Shown: piece by piece, positions 44,089 through 53,936 of the stretch
Layout of the letters: every line of letters starts with the position of its first letter
Numbering within the stretch: position 1 is the stretch's first letter
Assembly: GCF_000271845.1 (NCBI RefSeq)
Contig: NZ_JH719393.1
Location: 2,076,442-2,140,441 of the forward strand
Length of the DNA stretch: 64,000 nt
Direction: 5' to 3'
DNA from: Rhizobium leguminosarum bv. trifolii WSM2297
Lineage (GTDB): Bacteria > Pseudomonadota > Alphaproteobacteria > Rhizobiales > Rhizobiaceae
Notes under the pieces: model-generated
The model's database searches: none
What the model was told of the DNA's origin: nothing
The model's input: only the letters and a program-made list of their open reading frames with translations
Program-made: the position numbers and the translations under genes

Positions 44089-45012
44089 ATGCGCGGCAGC
44101 GACTATGCAGAGCTCAGGGCCTTTGCCGCAGTTGCCGAACACGGCAATTTTGGCCGCGCGGCCGCCCGGCTCGGCATGTCGGCCTCCGCGCTCAGCCAGA
44201 CGATCCGCACACTCGAAGAACGGATGGGTATCCGGCTGCTCAACCGCACGACGCGCAGCGTGGCGCCGAGCGAGGCTGGCCAGCGGCTGCTTACCCGGCT
44301 TTTGCCCGCGCTTGCTGATCTCGACCAGGCGATAGCCGATGTTACGGCGCTTCGCGATAAGCCGGCCGGTCCCCTGCGCATCAACGCACCTCGGGTCGCG
44401 ATCACGCACACGCTGGCGCCGTTGATTGCTCCCTTCAATGCAGCCTACCCCGATATTGTCATCGACATTATCGTTGATGACAAACTTTCCGATATCGTCG
44501 CCGGTCGGTTCGATGCCGGCATCCGGCTGGGCGAGATGGTGGAAAAGGACATGGTAAGCGTAAAGCTCGGCGGTGACATGCGGCTCGTCGTCATCGCCTC
44601 GCCCGACTACATCGCGCGCCACGGCATGCCGCAAACGCCGCGCGATCTGCGCGACCACGCTTGCGTCGCCTCCCGCTGGCCGACGGATGGCAGCCTCTAT
44701 CACTGGGAATTCGAACGCGGCGACGAGAAACTCGATGTGGCCGTCTCGGGGCCGCTCATCACCACCGACAACGACCTGATGCTGCGGGCCGTGCTGGATG
44801 GCGTCGGCATCGGTTATCTCTTCGATTATTACGTGGCGGAACATCTCGTCGCGGGCCGGCTCGTCAGCATGCTTGACGACTGGACACCCCCGTTCCCGGG
44901 CTTTCACCTCTATTATCCCAGCCGGCGCCAGATGCCGCCGCCGCTGCGTGCCTTCGTCGATTTTGTTCGCGGCAAATCTCTTAGACCGCCTCCAGAGACA
45001 CAAAGTTTTTAA
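44089..45012 (+). CDS. LysR-family transcriptional regulator
   Basis: A 307-aa regulator. The N-terminal winged HTH is AELRAFAAVAEHGNFGRAAA followed by ALSQTIRTLEERMGIRLLNR; the C-terminal substrate-binding domain contains DIVAGRFDAGIRLGEMVEKD and the family core ISSxP-like GPLRINAPRV. It belongs to the branch that regulates adjacent oxidoreductases. The ATG at 44089 begins right before the HTH; an upstream start at 44029 would overlap the candidate operator. Confidence 0.9.
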   Translation: MRGSDYAELRAFAAVAEHGNFGRAAARLGMSASALSQTIRTLEERMGIRLLNRTTRSVAPSEAGQRLLTRLLPALADLDQAIADVTALRDKPAGPLRINAPRVAITHTLAPLIAPFNAAYPDIVIDIIVDDKLSDIVAGRFDAGIRLGEMVEKDMVSVKLGGDMRLVVIASPDYIARHGMPQTPRDLRDHACVASRWPTDGSLYHWEFERGDEKLDVAVSGPLITTDNDLMLRAVLDGVGIGYLFDYYVAEHLVAGRLVSMLDDWTPPFPGFHLYYPSRRQMPPPLRAFVDFVRGKSLRPPPETQSF

Positions 45013-45344
45013 ACCATGCATCAGGGCGAGGTATGTCGATCCAGACGGCTGATCGAAACGCTCTCGAACCGTCTGGAAAATCGCGAATGTAGTGTCCGCC
45101 ACGGTCGCGTCTCCTGCCAAAAAACCTGTTGTCGCCAATTTCCTTTTCCAGAACATCAGGGGTTTCGGCTACGTAGCGGAAGAGCGCACGTTGTGATGGC
45201 TCCGGCCCCCTCACTTGAAATGCGTTTGTCATATTCCAAAACCAAACCCGGGATCTAACGAGGAGATCCGTGCCTAGCCGTTCCAACGAGCGAAAGCGCC
45301 GCGACGTAGAGCGGTTCGCGGTAAGAATGCAGCGGCCGGCCAAG

Positions 45345-45412
45345 GATCTTTATCGTCGGCAAGCACGATCGACGACGATTACCGGTCAGATGCTGGCAGC
45401 CCTTCTTCGTCA
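45345..45412 (+). pseudogene. etfB: etfB fragment (middle part), plus strand
   Basis: Across three frames the plus strand spells IFIVGK, IDDD and TGQMLAALL, which in EtfB (electron-transfer flavoprotein beta subunit) are adjacent parts of the AMP-binding segment IVGKQAIDDD..QTGQMLAALLG. Two small indels separate them. The N-terminal half of the same gene lies 110 bp away on the opposite strand, so an inversion happened inside the decaying gene. Confidence 0.5.
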
Positions 45413-45524
45413 AACGATCAACGTCACCCGCCTCTGGGATCAACCCGTCGCTGACGTAGCGTTCAGCCATGAGGCGCATCTCGTAGACCATCCACTTGAC
45501 AAGCCCCGGCTTTTCGGCGTCGCC

Positions 45525-45793
45525 AACTCCCTTGGGATCTTTGCCACAGTGAGCGGCTCGACCGCATCCTGGTCACCGGCGAGGAAGGCACGGTCGGCGC
45601 CCTTGGCGAGCGCCGCGCGCAGTGTTTTCTTGGCCGCACCGATCGAGACGACCACCACTTCCTCGGCCTTGCCGGCTTCCTTCGGGCGAAGGGTCTCTCG
45701 ACCGAATTCTCGTCGAACGGGCCGCCAGAAGTCCTCATGGGAGGCATCGGCTCCAAGCGCAACGCCGGGCAAAGGAACGCGCTTCAACAACAT
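45525..45793 (-). pseudogene. etfB: etfB fragment (N-terminal part), minus strand
   Basis: The minus strand reads [16 protein letters not shown], then [33 protein letters not shown] and [11 protein letters not shown]. This is the N-terminal half of EtfB (usual form VKRVVD.., [45 protein letters not shown]), with the section between VKRV and LKEAG garbled. The continuation expected next is found instead on the plus strand at 45345-45412. No functional product is possible. Confidence 0.65.
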
Positions 45794-45815
45794 TCGGAGG
45801 CGATCAATGCGTATC

Positions 45816-46838
45816 TCAACTAAACGCGACGGTCGGGTCGTGTGAACGATCGGCCGTTGAAAGGTTAGCTGCCGGCCTATTCTCAACCTGCATTCTATCC
45901 TGCCGGACGACGACATGCGCAAGCGCGGAGGAAGGCCCCTCGATCGCAGCGCAGGCTCTTTCCCATGCACATGGCTCGACACTCATCGCGGTCCGAAGCC
46001 AGGCCAGCGTCAGCCGTTTAGTCGCTTCCAGCAAGTCCGGCGCCTCGATCTCAGTCTCCTTGGCGTCGAGCCCTGCGATACCGCCCAGTCCGTGCCCCGC
46101 ACTGTGAAGCGTCAACAGCGCGTCAGCGCCCGGCGCATCATGAAAGGCATCCGCATGCCAGTCGGGCCCGCGCGTCGTGAAGTGAGGATCGTCAGCATCG
46201 CCGCAGACGACGAGGCTGCGCGTGGCCAGCGTCGAGAAATCGACGTCGAAGAACGGAAACCGGGCGGCACTCTCCTCCGTCATGTCCATGCCGCCGCGTC
46301 CGGGAGTAGCGAGCAAAATGCCCGCCGAGATCCGGGGATCGGAGAAATCTTCTCCATTCAACTGCGCGCCCAACAGCAGCCCAACCGTGTGACCGCCGAA
46401 AGAGTGACCGGCGGCAGCGACCCGCGCGTGATCCAAACGTTCGGCAACCGCCAGCGACTGGCGTTCCACCTTCGGCAGTTGGTCGAGGATCGCCTTCATC
46501 TCCTCGACGCGCTCGCGCCAAAAGAACGGCGCTCCGGGTGCATCTGCGGGCAATCCGCCAACGCGCGAACTCGCATGGGTCGGCTGGATCACCGCGAAAC
46601 CACGTTCTGCCCAGAATTGCGCGAGTGGCGCATAGCCATCCTTTGACGGAATGTAATTGGAAGGTCCGAACCCATGCGACAACAGCACGATAGGCAAGCG
46701 ATCGCCTGTTGACGGGGCAGTCAGGCGCAATTCCAGCGGCGGCCGTCCGTCCATCGGAAGGCGGATCGGCGTATAGGCGATCGTGAGACTGGCTTCGGGT
46801 GTCGGAATACGTTTTGCGAGATCGATGAGGTTGTTCAT
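45816..46838 (-). CDS. Alpha/beta hydrolase
   Basis: A 340-aa hydrolase. The nucleophile elbow is [17 protein letters not shown] with Ser in GHSFG; the oxyanion segment is [15 protein letters not shown]; the acid is likely Asp in [11 protein letters not shown] and the His in HSAGHGLGG. The layout resembles platelet-activating-factor acetylhydrolase and chlorophyllase-like esterases. No signal peptide. The ATG at 46838 has AGGA 9 nt upstream. About the last 45 residues, after LAWLRTAM, are atypical and may be read-through into decayed sequence (the etfB remnant lies just downstream). Confidence 0.75.
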   Translation of the reverse strand: MNNLIDLAKRIPTPEASLTIAYTPIRLPMDGRPPLELRLTAPSTGDRLPIVLLSHGFGPSNYIPSKDGYAPLAQFWAERGFAVIQPTHASSRVGGLPADAPGAPFFWRERVEEMKAILDQLPKVERQSLAVAERLDHARVAAAGHSFGGHTVGLLLGAQLNGEDFSDPRISAGILLATPGRGGMDMTEESAARFPFFDVDFSTLATRSLVVCGDADDPHFTTRGPDWHADAFHDAPGADALLTLHSAGHGLGGIAGLDAKETEIEAPDLLEATKRLTLAWLRTAMSVEPCAWERACAAIEGPSSALAHVVVRQDRMQVENRPAANLSTADRSHDPTVAFS

Positions 46839-46877
46839 GTCGGAATATCCTAAAGTGTGGGTTCTTGTTCGTCGCAC

Positions 46878-47636
46878 TTACGCGACAGGATGGCCGGCCT
46901 CGCGGAACCAGGTTTGCGCATCGGCACCAGCCGGAATTTTCTTGGGCGCGTCCGGCTCCGTGACAGCACGCCAGACGGCTTCAGCCACGTCTTCCGGCGT
47001 CGTGAATTCGGTGCCGGACCGCAGCGACGTCAGATAGTCGTGAACAAAGGCGCCGTAGGGCTCGGGTATATCCATCCCCATGCGCCCGACGGCATTCTTC
47101 CCGAAGCTGGTTGTGGGTGCAGAACCCGGCAGAACGAGCTTGGCGCGGATCCCGAACAGAGCAGCCTCGAGGGCAAGGCTTTCGGTAAAGGCATTGAGCG
47201 CTGCCTTGCTGGCGCTGTAGACGGAGAGCGCCGGCAGCGGCTTGATGGTGACGCTGGAGCTGACATTGACGATCACGCCCGAGGCGCGTTCGCGCATCTG
47301 CGGCAGGACTACCTTGGTCATGGCCATGGCGCCGAAGACGTTCGTCTCGAACAATTCGCGGATCTTCGCCATCTCCGCTCCTTCAAGCACGTTCAGCATG
47401 CCGACGCCCGCATTGTTGACCAGAGCATCGATCGGCCCGGCATTGTCGACGGCTTTCTCGATGCTTTCCGCACTGGTCACATCCAGCGCCAGAATCTTGA
47501 GCCTGTCGTTTGCGGGGAGCAGGTCACTCTGCGGTGTGCGCATGGTTGCCACCACGTCCCACCCCTCTGAAAGGAATGTCTGCGCGATTGCGAGGCCGAA
47601 GCCGGAAGAGCAACCGGTGACAAGGATCTTTGGCAT
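46878..47636 (-). CDS. SDR family oxidoreductase
   Basis: A 252-aa short-chain dehydrogenase with TGCSSGFG (residues 7-14) as cofactor motif, VNNAGVGML in the middle, VNVSSS for the catalytic Ser and VYSASKAALNAF for the Tyr/Lys pair. It belongs to the group of retinol-dehydrogenase-like, NADP-dependent SDRs. AGGAG lies 7 nt upstream of the ATG. It is followed after 39 bp by the alpha/beta hydrolase gene, and is divergent from an AraC gene, so the three probably form one regulated unit. Confidence 0.85.
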   Translation of the reverse strand: MPKILVTGCSSGFGLAIAQTFLSEGWDVVATMRTPQSDLLPANDRLKILALDVTSAESIEKAVDNAGPIDALVNNAGVGMLNVLEGAEMAKIRELFETNVFGAMAMTKVVLPQMRERASGVIVNVSSSVTIKPLPALSVYSASKAALNAFTESLALEAALFGIRAKLVLPGSAPTTSFGKNAVGRMGMDIPEPYGAFVHDYLTSLRSGTEFTTPEDVAEAVWRAVTEPDAPKKIPAGADAQTWFREAGHPVA

Positions 47637-47735
47637 GTCATGTCTCCTGAATGATTGACTTGCCTAGAGATGGACGACATCAGACGGACTTGCTATAGTC
47701 AGTTGTCCGGAATGTTTTAGCAAAAGTCCGAATTA

Positions 47736-48635
47736 ATGGCCGACCCGATTGCCGAAGTCGTCGCTCTCCTCAAGCCAAGCCCTTCCATCTCCAAGCTGGT
47801 GACGGGAGGCGGTCGGTGGCTCGTCGAGCGCAAGGAGCTTGGAAGCCCCTTCTATTGTGCCGTGGTCGACGGGCACTGTTTGATGACCATCACCGGCCGT
47901 GAGCCAATGCGACTGACTGCCGGCGACTTCGTGCTGGTTCCGGAGATCTTCTCGTTCACGATGAGCAGCCTGCAACCACCGCCTCGCGGGGTCACTGCGA
48001 AGCGCCTCGAGACCAGTCCGGGCGCTTTCCGGCTGGGGGACCCGGATGTGCCGGCGGAGATCGTGGCGATGGTCGGTCATTGTGCTTTCGGCTCGGATGA
48101 CAAGGCACTGCTCGTCTCGCTCCTGCCGGAGGTTATCCACATCAGGGGCGAGGAACGCCTGACGCTTCTTGTCCGGATGATCAACGATGAAACAAGAGCC
48201 GACCGGACCGCCCGCGACATGGTTCTGCGCCGACTGCTCGAAGTCCTGCTTATTGAGGCCCTACGTTTGGCGGGCGGGGCGGTGGTCCCGCCCGGCCTGC
48301 TGCGAGGCATGGCCGATCCGCTGCTGGCCCCCGCTCTGCGGCGGATCCACGAGGATCCAGGCCGCGGCATGACCGTAGAGGCTTTGGCGCAGGCTGCCGC
48401 CATGTCCCGGTCGACCTTCTTCGAGCGGTTCCGCCGAGAGGTTGGCGTTGCCCCGATGGAATATGCCACCGGCTGGCGCATGGCGCTCGCAAAGGAGCTA
48501 CTGCGCAAGGATGTCGCAACGGCCGAGATCGCACAACGCGTCGGTTACGGCTCAGCGAGCGCCTTCAGCGTCGCGTTCACCCGCCATGTCGGAAAGCCAC
48601 CCGGAGCCTATTCCCGGGAAGGCGCGGCAGCGTGA
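47736..48635 (+). CDS. AraC-family regulator with cupin_6 domain
   Basis: A 299-aa regulator. The N-terminal cupin contains SKLVTGGGRWLVERKELGS and AGDFVLVPEIFSFTMS; the HTH pair is MTVEALAQAAAMSRSTFFER and VATAEIAQRVGYGSASAFS. It is related in layout and length to the AraC proteins at 40330 and 52892. It diverges from the SDR/hydrolase pair with about 99 bp between start codons, where its operator should lie. Confidence 0.9.
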   Translation: MADPIAEVVALLKPSPSISKLVTGGGRWLVERKELGSPFYCAVVDGHCLMTITGREPMRLTAGDFVLVPEIFSFTMSSLQPPPRGVTAKRLETSPGAFRLGDPDVPAEIVAMVGHCAFGSDDKALLVSLLPEVIHIRGEERLTLLVRMINDETRADRTARDMVLRRLLEVLLIEALRLAGGAVVPPGLLRGMADPLLAPALRRIHEDPGRGMTVEALAQAAAMSRSTFFERFRREVGVAPMEYATGWRMALAKELLRKDVATAEIAQRVGYGSASAFSVAFTRHVGKPPGAYSREGAAA

Positions 48636-48849
48636 AGCGGCATCGGAACGAGCCAAGGCGATGCGGCCCTCCGCGAGCCTTGCGATGTTCACTTACGCAC
48701 ACAGATCTACGCCGCAACGGTCTCACCATCGAAAAAAATCTGCCCACCGCGCCTGTATTGAGGGTAGCCAGGGCGTGGTCGATGATGAACTCGGCAACAG
48801 GTCGTTATCGAGTGAGGTGCCAAAGCTGCGACTTATTTTCACCTTGTTA

Positions 48850-49005
48850 GGGGGTAACGCCCGAAGTCATTTGCGAATAACCGTTGCCATAGTCGTCCAT
48901 CGCCAGTCTGACACCACGCGACGTCAGCGCTTCGACTGGCCACATCGGCGCGATCTTCGAACTGCGATGCCTCGGTGATCTCCAATTCGAGCCTGCCGCC
49001 GAATG
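48850..49005 (-). pseudogene. EAL-domain remnant
   Basis: The minus strand shows GGRLELEITEASQFEDRADV and, in another frame, GVRLAMDDYGNGYSQMTS. These are the fourth and following conserved segments of an EAL (c-di-GMP phosphodiesterase) domain, normally joined as LEITE...GVRLALDDFGTGYSS. The rest of the domain is absent. The flanking 48636-48850 holds no recognised gene. Confidence 0.5.
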
Positions 49006-49027
49006 TCCGTTATTAGCGCGCCCGCGA

Positions 49028-49930
49028 CTAAAGTAGATCGATTAACGCGTCGAGAAAGGCGCGAACAGCCGGATTGCTGCGGCGGCTCTCCGGCCAAACT
49101 GCCATGATGTTGTGCCGGTCCACGGCGAAACCGGACAGAACCGGCATCAACTCCCCGCGTTTGACCCAAGGAGCAGCCATGAAGCTGGTGCCCATTCCGA
49201 TTCCGCCACCCGCAGCGATCGTTGCTATGACAGCCTCACTTGTATCCACGATGATGCTGGAGGATGGCACGATCTCGATTTCCCGCTCTCCGATCTGGAA
49301 CGGCCACCGAAACATCTGGCCGTTGCTTTGATAGCGAAGGTTGACGGTTTCGTGGGCCGCCAGTTCGTCCGGATGCTTGGGGGTCCCGCGAAGGGCGAGA
49401 TACTCGGCGGAAGCATAACAACAAAGCCTATGCCCCGACAGTCGTCGCGACAGAAGGCGCGAGTCAGCAAGGTCGCCGATCCGCACAGCCATATCGATGC
49501 CTTGCTCGACAAGGTCCACCATGTGGTCGCTTAATCTGAGGTCGATCGTGACTTTCGGATGGCGCTTTCGAAACTGCGGGAGAGCCGGCGCAATGACATG
49601 AAGGCCGATCGGTAACGACGCTGCAATGCGCAATGTGCCGGCCGGCTCGCCACGCGCCGTCTTTGCCACCTGCTCAATTTCTTCAGCATCGCGCAGGAGC
49701 TGCAGTGCGCGTCCGTGGATGTCACGCCCTTCCGCCGTTAGTGTCAGAGAGCGTGTCGTGCGCGTGAACAGCGAGACGCCGAGCTGCTCCTCCAGCCGCT
49801 GGACGCTCTTGCTGATTGCCGAAGGCGAGACGGACAGAGAACGGGCCGCAGCTGTGAAGCTACCCAAAGAGCCAGCTCGAGCGAATGCGATCAAGCCGGT
49901 CAGACGCTCAAAGATGATTTGTTCCTTCAT
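49028..49930 (-). CDS. LysR-family transcriptional regulator
   Basis: A 300-aa regulator. The HTH reads [20 protein letters not shown], then [20 protein letters not shown]; the sensor domain has [20 protein letters not shown] and [15 protein letters not shown]. The substrate-binding lobe is complete, ending [10 protein letters not shown]. It is divergent from the quinone-reductase-like gene at 50020 with 89 bp between starts and should regulate it. Confidence 0.9.
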   Translation of the reverse strand: MKEQIIFERLTGLIAFARAGSLGSFTAAARSLSVSPSAISKSVQRLEEQLGVSLFTRTTRSLTLTAEGRDIHGRALQLLRDAEEIEQVAKTARGEPAGTLRIAASLPIGLHVIAPALPQFRKRHPKVTIDLRLSDHMVDLVEQGIDMAVRIGDLADSRLLSRRLSGHRLCCYASAEYLALRGTPKHPDELAAHETVNLRYQSNGQMFRWPFQIGEREIEIVPSSSIIVDTSEAVIATIAAGGGIGMGTSFMAAPWVKRGELMPVLSGFAVDRHNIMAVWPESRRSNPAVRAFLDALIDLL

Positions 49931-50019
49931 GGCACTATTAAAGCGAAATGGGAGGCATTATCAACACCCTCATTCCGTCATATCTAATGGTGACGAAAAC
50001 AGAGTGAACGAAGGCTGTG

Positions 50020-51036
50020 ATGACTGAGATGATGAAAGCAGTGCGGTTGCACGAATTCGGTGGGCCCGAAGTCTTGCGGTATGAGGATGCGCCCCGGCCT
50101 GTAGCCTTGAACGGCGAAGTGCTTGTCCGCGTGCGCGCAGCCGGCATTAATCCACCTGACCTTTATCTGCGCGACGGCTACCGGGCGTTACCGCCCGAAT
50201 GGCAGCCTGATCCGACCTTCCCCCTGATCCTTGGCACCGATGTTTCGGGTGTTGTGGCTTCGGTGGGCGACGGTGTTTCAGGGTTTAGCGTCGGCGACGA
50301 CGTCTATGCGATGGTGCGGTTCCCTGAAGACCTGATGAGGGGCAGCAGCGCCTATGCCGAATATGTCTCTGTCCCCGCATCTGAGCTTGCCCTGAAGCCT
50401 GTGGGCATCGATCACATCCAGGCAGCAGGTACACCCATGTCGTTGCTCACAGCCTGGCAGTTTCTAATCGATCTCGGCCATGATGCACCCAACCCGTTCC
50501 AGTCATTCCACCATGCGCCGGTCCCGCTCAAGGACAAGACGGTTCTGGTCAATGGCGCAGGCGGCGGCGTAGGGCATCTCGCAGTTCAGGTGGCGAAATG
50601 GAAGGGTGCACGGGTGATCGCTGTTGCATCCGGAAAGCATGAGGCACTTCTTCGTGGTCTGGGTGCGGCAGAGTTTATCGACTACACCAAGGCGGCGGCC
50701 GAGGCGGTGGCGCAAGATGTGGACCTTGTGATCGATACCGTCGGGGGCCCGAACATGGAGCGTTTCCTGTCGGTCATCAAGCCGGGGGGAGCGCTCTTCC
50801 TGGTCAACCCTTTGGGCTTCTCGGGCCGGGATAAGGCTGCCGAGCGCCGGATCACGGTGTCATCGACACAGGTTCGCTCAAACGGCACGCAACTGGCGGA
50901 GGCTGGTCGATTGCTCGACAGCGCCACCATTCGTATCGTCATCGATAGCACCTATCCGTTGTCGAAAGCGTCGGCTGCGCACGAGCGCGCCTTGCAGGGC
51001 GGTATCCAGGGCAAGCTCGTTTTCAGCGTCGCCTAA
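50020..51036 (+). CDS. Zinc-free NADPH:quinone reductase-like MDR protein
   Basis: A 338-aa medium-chain dehydrogenase/reductase. The GroES-like N-terminus contains MKAVRLHEFGGPEVLRYED and ILGTDVSGVVASVGDGVSGF; the cofactor domain has VLVNGAGGGVGHLAVQVAK. The metal ligands of zinc alcohol dehydrogenases are absent, so it is a quinone or enone reductase type. ATG 50020 or the GTG before it serve as start. It is followed by a monooxygenase gene after 59 bp, and a LysR gene is divergent. Confidence 0.85.
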   Translation: MTEMMKAVRLHEFGGPEVLRYEDAPRPVALNGEVLVRVRAAGINPPDLYLRDGYRALPPEWQPDPTFPLILGTDVSGVVASVGDGVSGFSVGDDVYAMVRFPEDLMRGSSAYAEYVSVPASELALKPVGIDHIQAAGTPMSLLTAWQFLIDLGHDAPNPFQSFHHAPVPLKDKTVLVNGAGGGVGHLAVQVAKWKGARVIAVASGKHEALLRGLGAAEFIDYTKAAAEAVAQDVDLVIDTVGGPNMERFLSVIKPGGALFLVNPLGFSGRDKAAERRITVSSTQVRSNGTQLAEAGRLLDSATIRIVIDSTYPLSKASAAHERALQGGIQGKLVFSVA

Positions 51037-51095
51037 TCTCAGGCCCTCGGTCAGCCGATCGTCAGAGACCGGGCGCAACTTCAAAGGAAATGCAC

Positions 51096-51398
51096 ATGCT
51101 GATTGTAACTGGATATATGCACATCGACCCCGCCGACCTGGCGGAATTTCTAGGCGCCCTGCAAGTTCTTGCGGTTGCCACCCGACAGCGTGCCGGCAAC
51201 GTCTCCTATGACGTGGCGGTGACCGACCCTGCGGCCGGACGATTGCTCATTTCGGAACGTTGGTCCGATCAGTCCGCGCTCAGTGCTCACCTTGAGGCGC
51301 CCGACACCCAAGCGTTCGTCGCCCGATGGCAGGGGCGTATGGAGGGCGACATTCGGAAATACGACGCTTTTAACGAACGCGACCTTATCAAGCGCTAA
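51096..51398 (+). CDS. Antibiotic biosynthesis monooxygenase (ABM) family protein
   Basis: A 100-aa ferredoxin-like fold protein of the ABM/YgiN group, which oxidises quinols or acts on small aromatic substrates without a cofactor. Features are MLIVTGYMHIDPADLAEFLG, RQRAGNVSYDVAVTDPAAG and LLISERWSDQSALSAHLEAP. The ATG at 51096 has AAAGGAA 8 nt upstream. Pairing with a quinone reductase on the same strand suggests a joint role in quinone redox balance, as for YgiN-type proteins. Confidence 0.85.
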   Translation: MLIVTGYMHIDPADLAEFLGALQVLAVATRQRAGNVSYDVAVTDPAAGRLLISERWSDQSALSAHLEAPDTQAFVARWQGRMEGDIRKYDAFNERDLIKR

Positions 51399-51956
51399 TC
51401 CGCGTCTCCGCCCTCACGTAGCTCATATTCGTCCACCTTAACCTTAAAAACTGCGGCCCCGGATTTGCCCGAAGCGGAACAGCACAACGAGAGCCGCGCC
51501 GGGCATCGCGCCCCAAACCGGCGCCTCTCCGTTATCGAAGTGGGATCCGGTTGGGTCCGGCATCAGTGTGGAGAGCTGCACAAAGGGCATTGAAAATAGG
51601 CACCGCCCAGCCCGAGCTCGCCGAGAGATCCGAGCTGAATGCCCATCTCGAACGGAGTTGCCACGAAATTGAACCTGACGCCAGCACTGCGGTCAATCGG
51701 CGGATTTGGCGCCTGACGCTTGCCGGAATAGTCCGCGTGTTGGCCGATTAGTTTGACCTCGAGCTAGATCTTTGGATTGTCATGCACCACGATCTGCGCG
51801 CCAATGCAAGATGCCGCGCGCTATTCGCCGCGTTGGTCAAAGGGTTCAAAGAGCTGTGAGCGCCTGCGACGCCTTGGATCGGAGGCAATTTGGCGAGGGG
51901 AAAGAGACCCTCGTGAGGAGGCTTCCCGACGAGAAGGCAACCACAACCGCAAGCCC
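51399..51956. other. No recognisable gene
   Basis: About 560 bp between convergent genes. Frames on both strands are short and shadow-like. It is probably degenerated sequence. Confidence 0.4.
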
Positions 51957-52892
51957 TTAATGTGCTGGCCGAGTTTCGGAAGAAAGGATTTCCTGACCCC
52001 GATATTGGCGCGGTGAGCATCCGACGACGCGCTTGAACGCCTTGCTGAAGGCGCTCTCGGACTGATAGCCCAGCGCCGGCGCGACAACCGAAACAGGGTC
52101 ATCGCCGTTTTCAAACCGGTTGCAGGCCAGAAGCATTCGCCACCTTGACAGGTAGTCGATAGGCGTCTCTCCAACGGTTGCCTTGAAGCGCTCAGCGAAT
52201 ACGGAGCGTGACATTCCGGCTTTCTCACCCAGTTCCGCCAACGTCCAGTTTTTCGCCGGGTTGGCATGCATCGCGCGAATTGCGCCACTCAGGTTCTTGT
52301 CGGCCAGAGCATAGAACCAGCCCGTGCGTTGATGACTATCTGACAGATGAATACGAAGTGCCTGGAGCAGCATCATATGCGAAAGATATTGCGCCATCAG
52401 ATGTCCGCCCGGCCGATGAGAACGTAACTCCTGCATCATCCGTTCGATTGACCAACGCAAGGCGTCCCGCTCTGTTTCCCCTCTGAGGTGGACGATGGGC
52501 GGTAGCATTTCCAAGAGCATACCGGCGCTATTGCCGCTAACAGCGAAACGCGCACCGACAAGTGAAAAGTTCCCGCCTCCGTTGACGGTGACCATCCCCC
52601 CCGTACGCGCTGCGGGAAAGAGCGTCGGCGCAGGGACCGGAGAGAGGCTGAGATCACTTGCGAGCCGGAACGGCAGGCCGCGCGGCAGCACGAAGCAGTC
52701 GCCCTGTTCGAGGCGTACCGCTTCATCGACGCCGTCGACCGCCAACCAACACCCCCCCGTGACGATCACATAGCATTTGATCTGACGGTGTTGGTCGCCG
52801 AACTGGATCGACCACTCGCCAGCGGCATCAAAGCCTGAAGAGATGGTGCTGTCTGGCTTGAGCAGGCTGAGCACTTCAGAGAGCGGATCCAT
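51957..52892 (-). CDS. AraC-family regulator with cupin_6 domain
   Basis: A 311-aa regulator starting MDPLSEVLSLLKPDSTISSG. The cupin half has YVIVTGGCWLAVDGVDEAVR and QGDCFVLPRGLPFRLAS; the HTH pair is WTLAELGEKAGMSRSVFAER and VSVVAPALGYQSESAFSKAF. It is the closest in layout to the AraC protein at 40330. It diverges from the NmrA-like gene at 53033, its likely target. Confidence 0.9.
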   Translation of the reverse strand: MDPLSEVLSLLKPDSTISSGFDAAGEWSIQFGDQHRQIKCYVIVTGGCWLAVDGVDEAVRLEQGDCFVLPRGLPFRLASDLSLSPVPAPTLFPAARTGGMVTVNGGGNFSLVGARFAVSGNSAGMLLEMLPPIVHLRGETERDALRWSIERMMQELRSHRPGGHLMAQYLSHMMLLQALRIHLSDSHQRTGWFYALADKNLSGAIRAMHANPAKNWTLAELGEKAGMSRSVFAERFKATVGETPIDYLSRWRMLLACNRFENGDDPVSVVAPALGYQSESAFSKAFKRVVGCSPRQYRGQEILSSETRPAH

Positions 52893-53032
52893 AAGAGTTC
52901 CGGACGATCGCGACGATATTGCCGACCATAGAGCATGGCTCGTCCACCATCAATGCCTTAACTGTCTGTTCAAGGCGTTCACGAGCGTTGACCAACATCT
53001 ACACAATCCTGCAAGGGCATGAGGAGCATCCA

Positions 53033-53917
53033 ATGATCGTAGTCACCGCCCCTACGGGCCAGATCGGCCAGCAAGTCGTCGAAAACCTTCTCGGACAAGG
53101 CGCTTCGGTCCGCGTCATTGCCCGCGATCCCACCAAGTTGCCGGCTAACGTTCAGAACAAGGTTGAGGTTGTAGCGGGTTCCCATGCGAACCCCGAAATC
53201 GTGAAACGGGCATTCGGTGGTGCAAAGACAGTGTTCTGGCTGGTACCTGCGGACGAAAAAGCAGACAGCGTCATGGCCGCCTATGTGGATTTCTCCCGAC
53301 CGGCCGCAGACGCCCTGAAAGCCAATCGTGTAAAACGCGTGGTGAGCATCACTGCACTCGGACGAAATACGCCACTTGCAGCCAATGCCGGCTACGTCAC
53401 CGGCTCGCTGGCGATGGACGATCTGGTCGCCAGCACCGGTGTCGACTTTCGCGCGCTCACCATGCCCTCCTTCATGGACAATCTTCTCATGCAGGCCGCG
53501 TCGATCAAAAACCAGGGCATGTTCTTCTCACCGATTTCCGGCGATTTGAAATTACCGAGCTGCGCCACCCGCGACATTGCAGCCGTGGCGAGCCGGTTGC
53601 TGCTGGACCCCAGCTGGCAGGGCCAGGAGGAGCTTGCCGTTCTTGGGCCGGAGAACATTTCCTTCAACGATATGGCAGAGATCATGTCGGACGTTCTGAG
53701 CAGTCCCGTTCGGTTCCAGCAAATCACCTTCGAGGCCTACAAGGCGCGATTCCTGCAATTCGGGTTTTCCGAGGCGATGGCACAGGGGATGACCGACATG
53801 GCCAGTGCCAAGGACCGCGGCCTCGATCTCGGCGTCGAAAGAACCAGTGAGAACACCACTCCGACCAGCTTTCGCCAATGGTGCCAGGACGTCCTGCGCC
53901 CGACGCTCCTGGGATAA
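53033..53917 (+). CDS. NmrA-like NAD(P)-binding protein
   Basis: A 294-aa protein opening MIVVTAPTGQIGQQVVENLL, with the atypical SDR motif TAPTGQIG as cofactor site and VRVIARDPTKL as the second strand (basic residue for NADPH). VVSITALGRNTPLAANAGY and DFRALTMPSFMDNLLMQA are family segments. It likely works as a quinone reductase (QorB type) or redox sensor. The ATG at 53033 has GAGGAG 7 nt upstream. It is followed after 19 bp by an SDR gene. Confidence 0.85.
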   Translation: MIVVTAPTGQIGQQVVENLLGQGASVRVIARDPTKLPANVQNKVEVVAGSHANPEIVKRAFGGAKTVFWLVPADEKADSVMAAYVDFSRPAADALKANRVKRVVSITALGRNTPLAANAGYVTGSLAMDDLVASTGVDFRALTMPSFMDNLLMQAASIKNQGMFFSPISGDLKLPSCATRDIAAVASRLLLDPSWQGQEELAVLGPENISFNDMAEIMSDVLSSPVRFQQITFEAYKARFLQFGFSEAMAQGMTDMASAKDRGLDLGVERTSENTTPTSFRQWCQDVLRPTLLG

Positions 53918-53936
53918 CCACGAAAGAACTAACATC

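Noticed and set aside
44050..45156. 368-codon minus-strand frame opposite the LysR gene
   Set aside because: Antisense shadow; the plus strand has a complete LysR protein with HTH.
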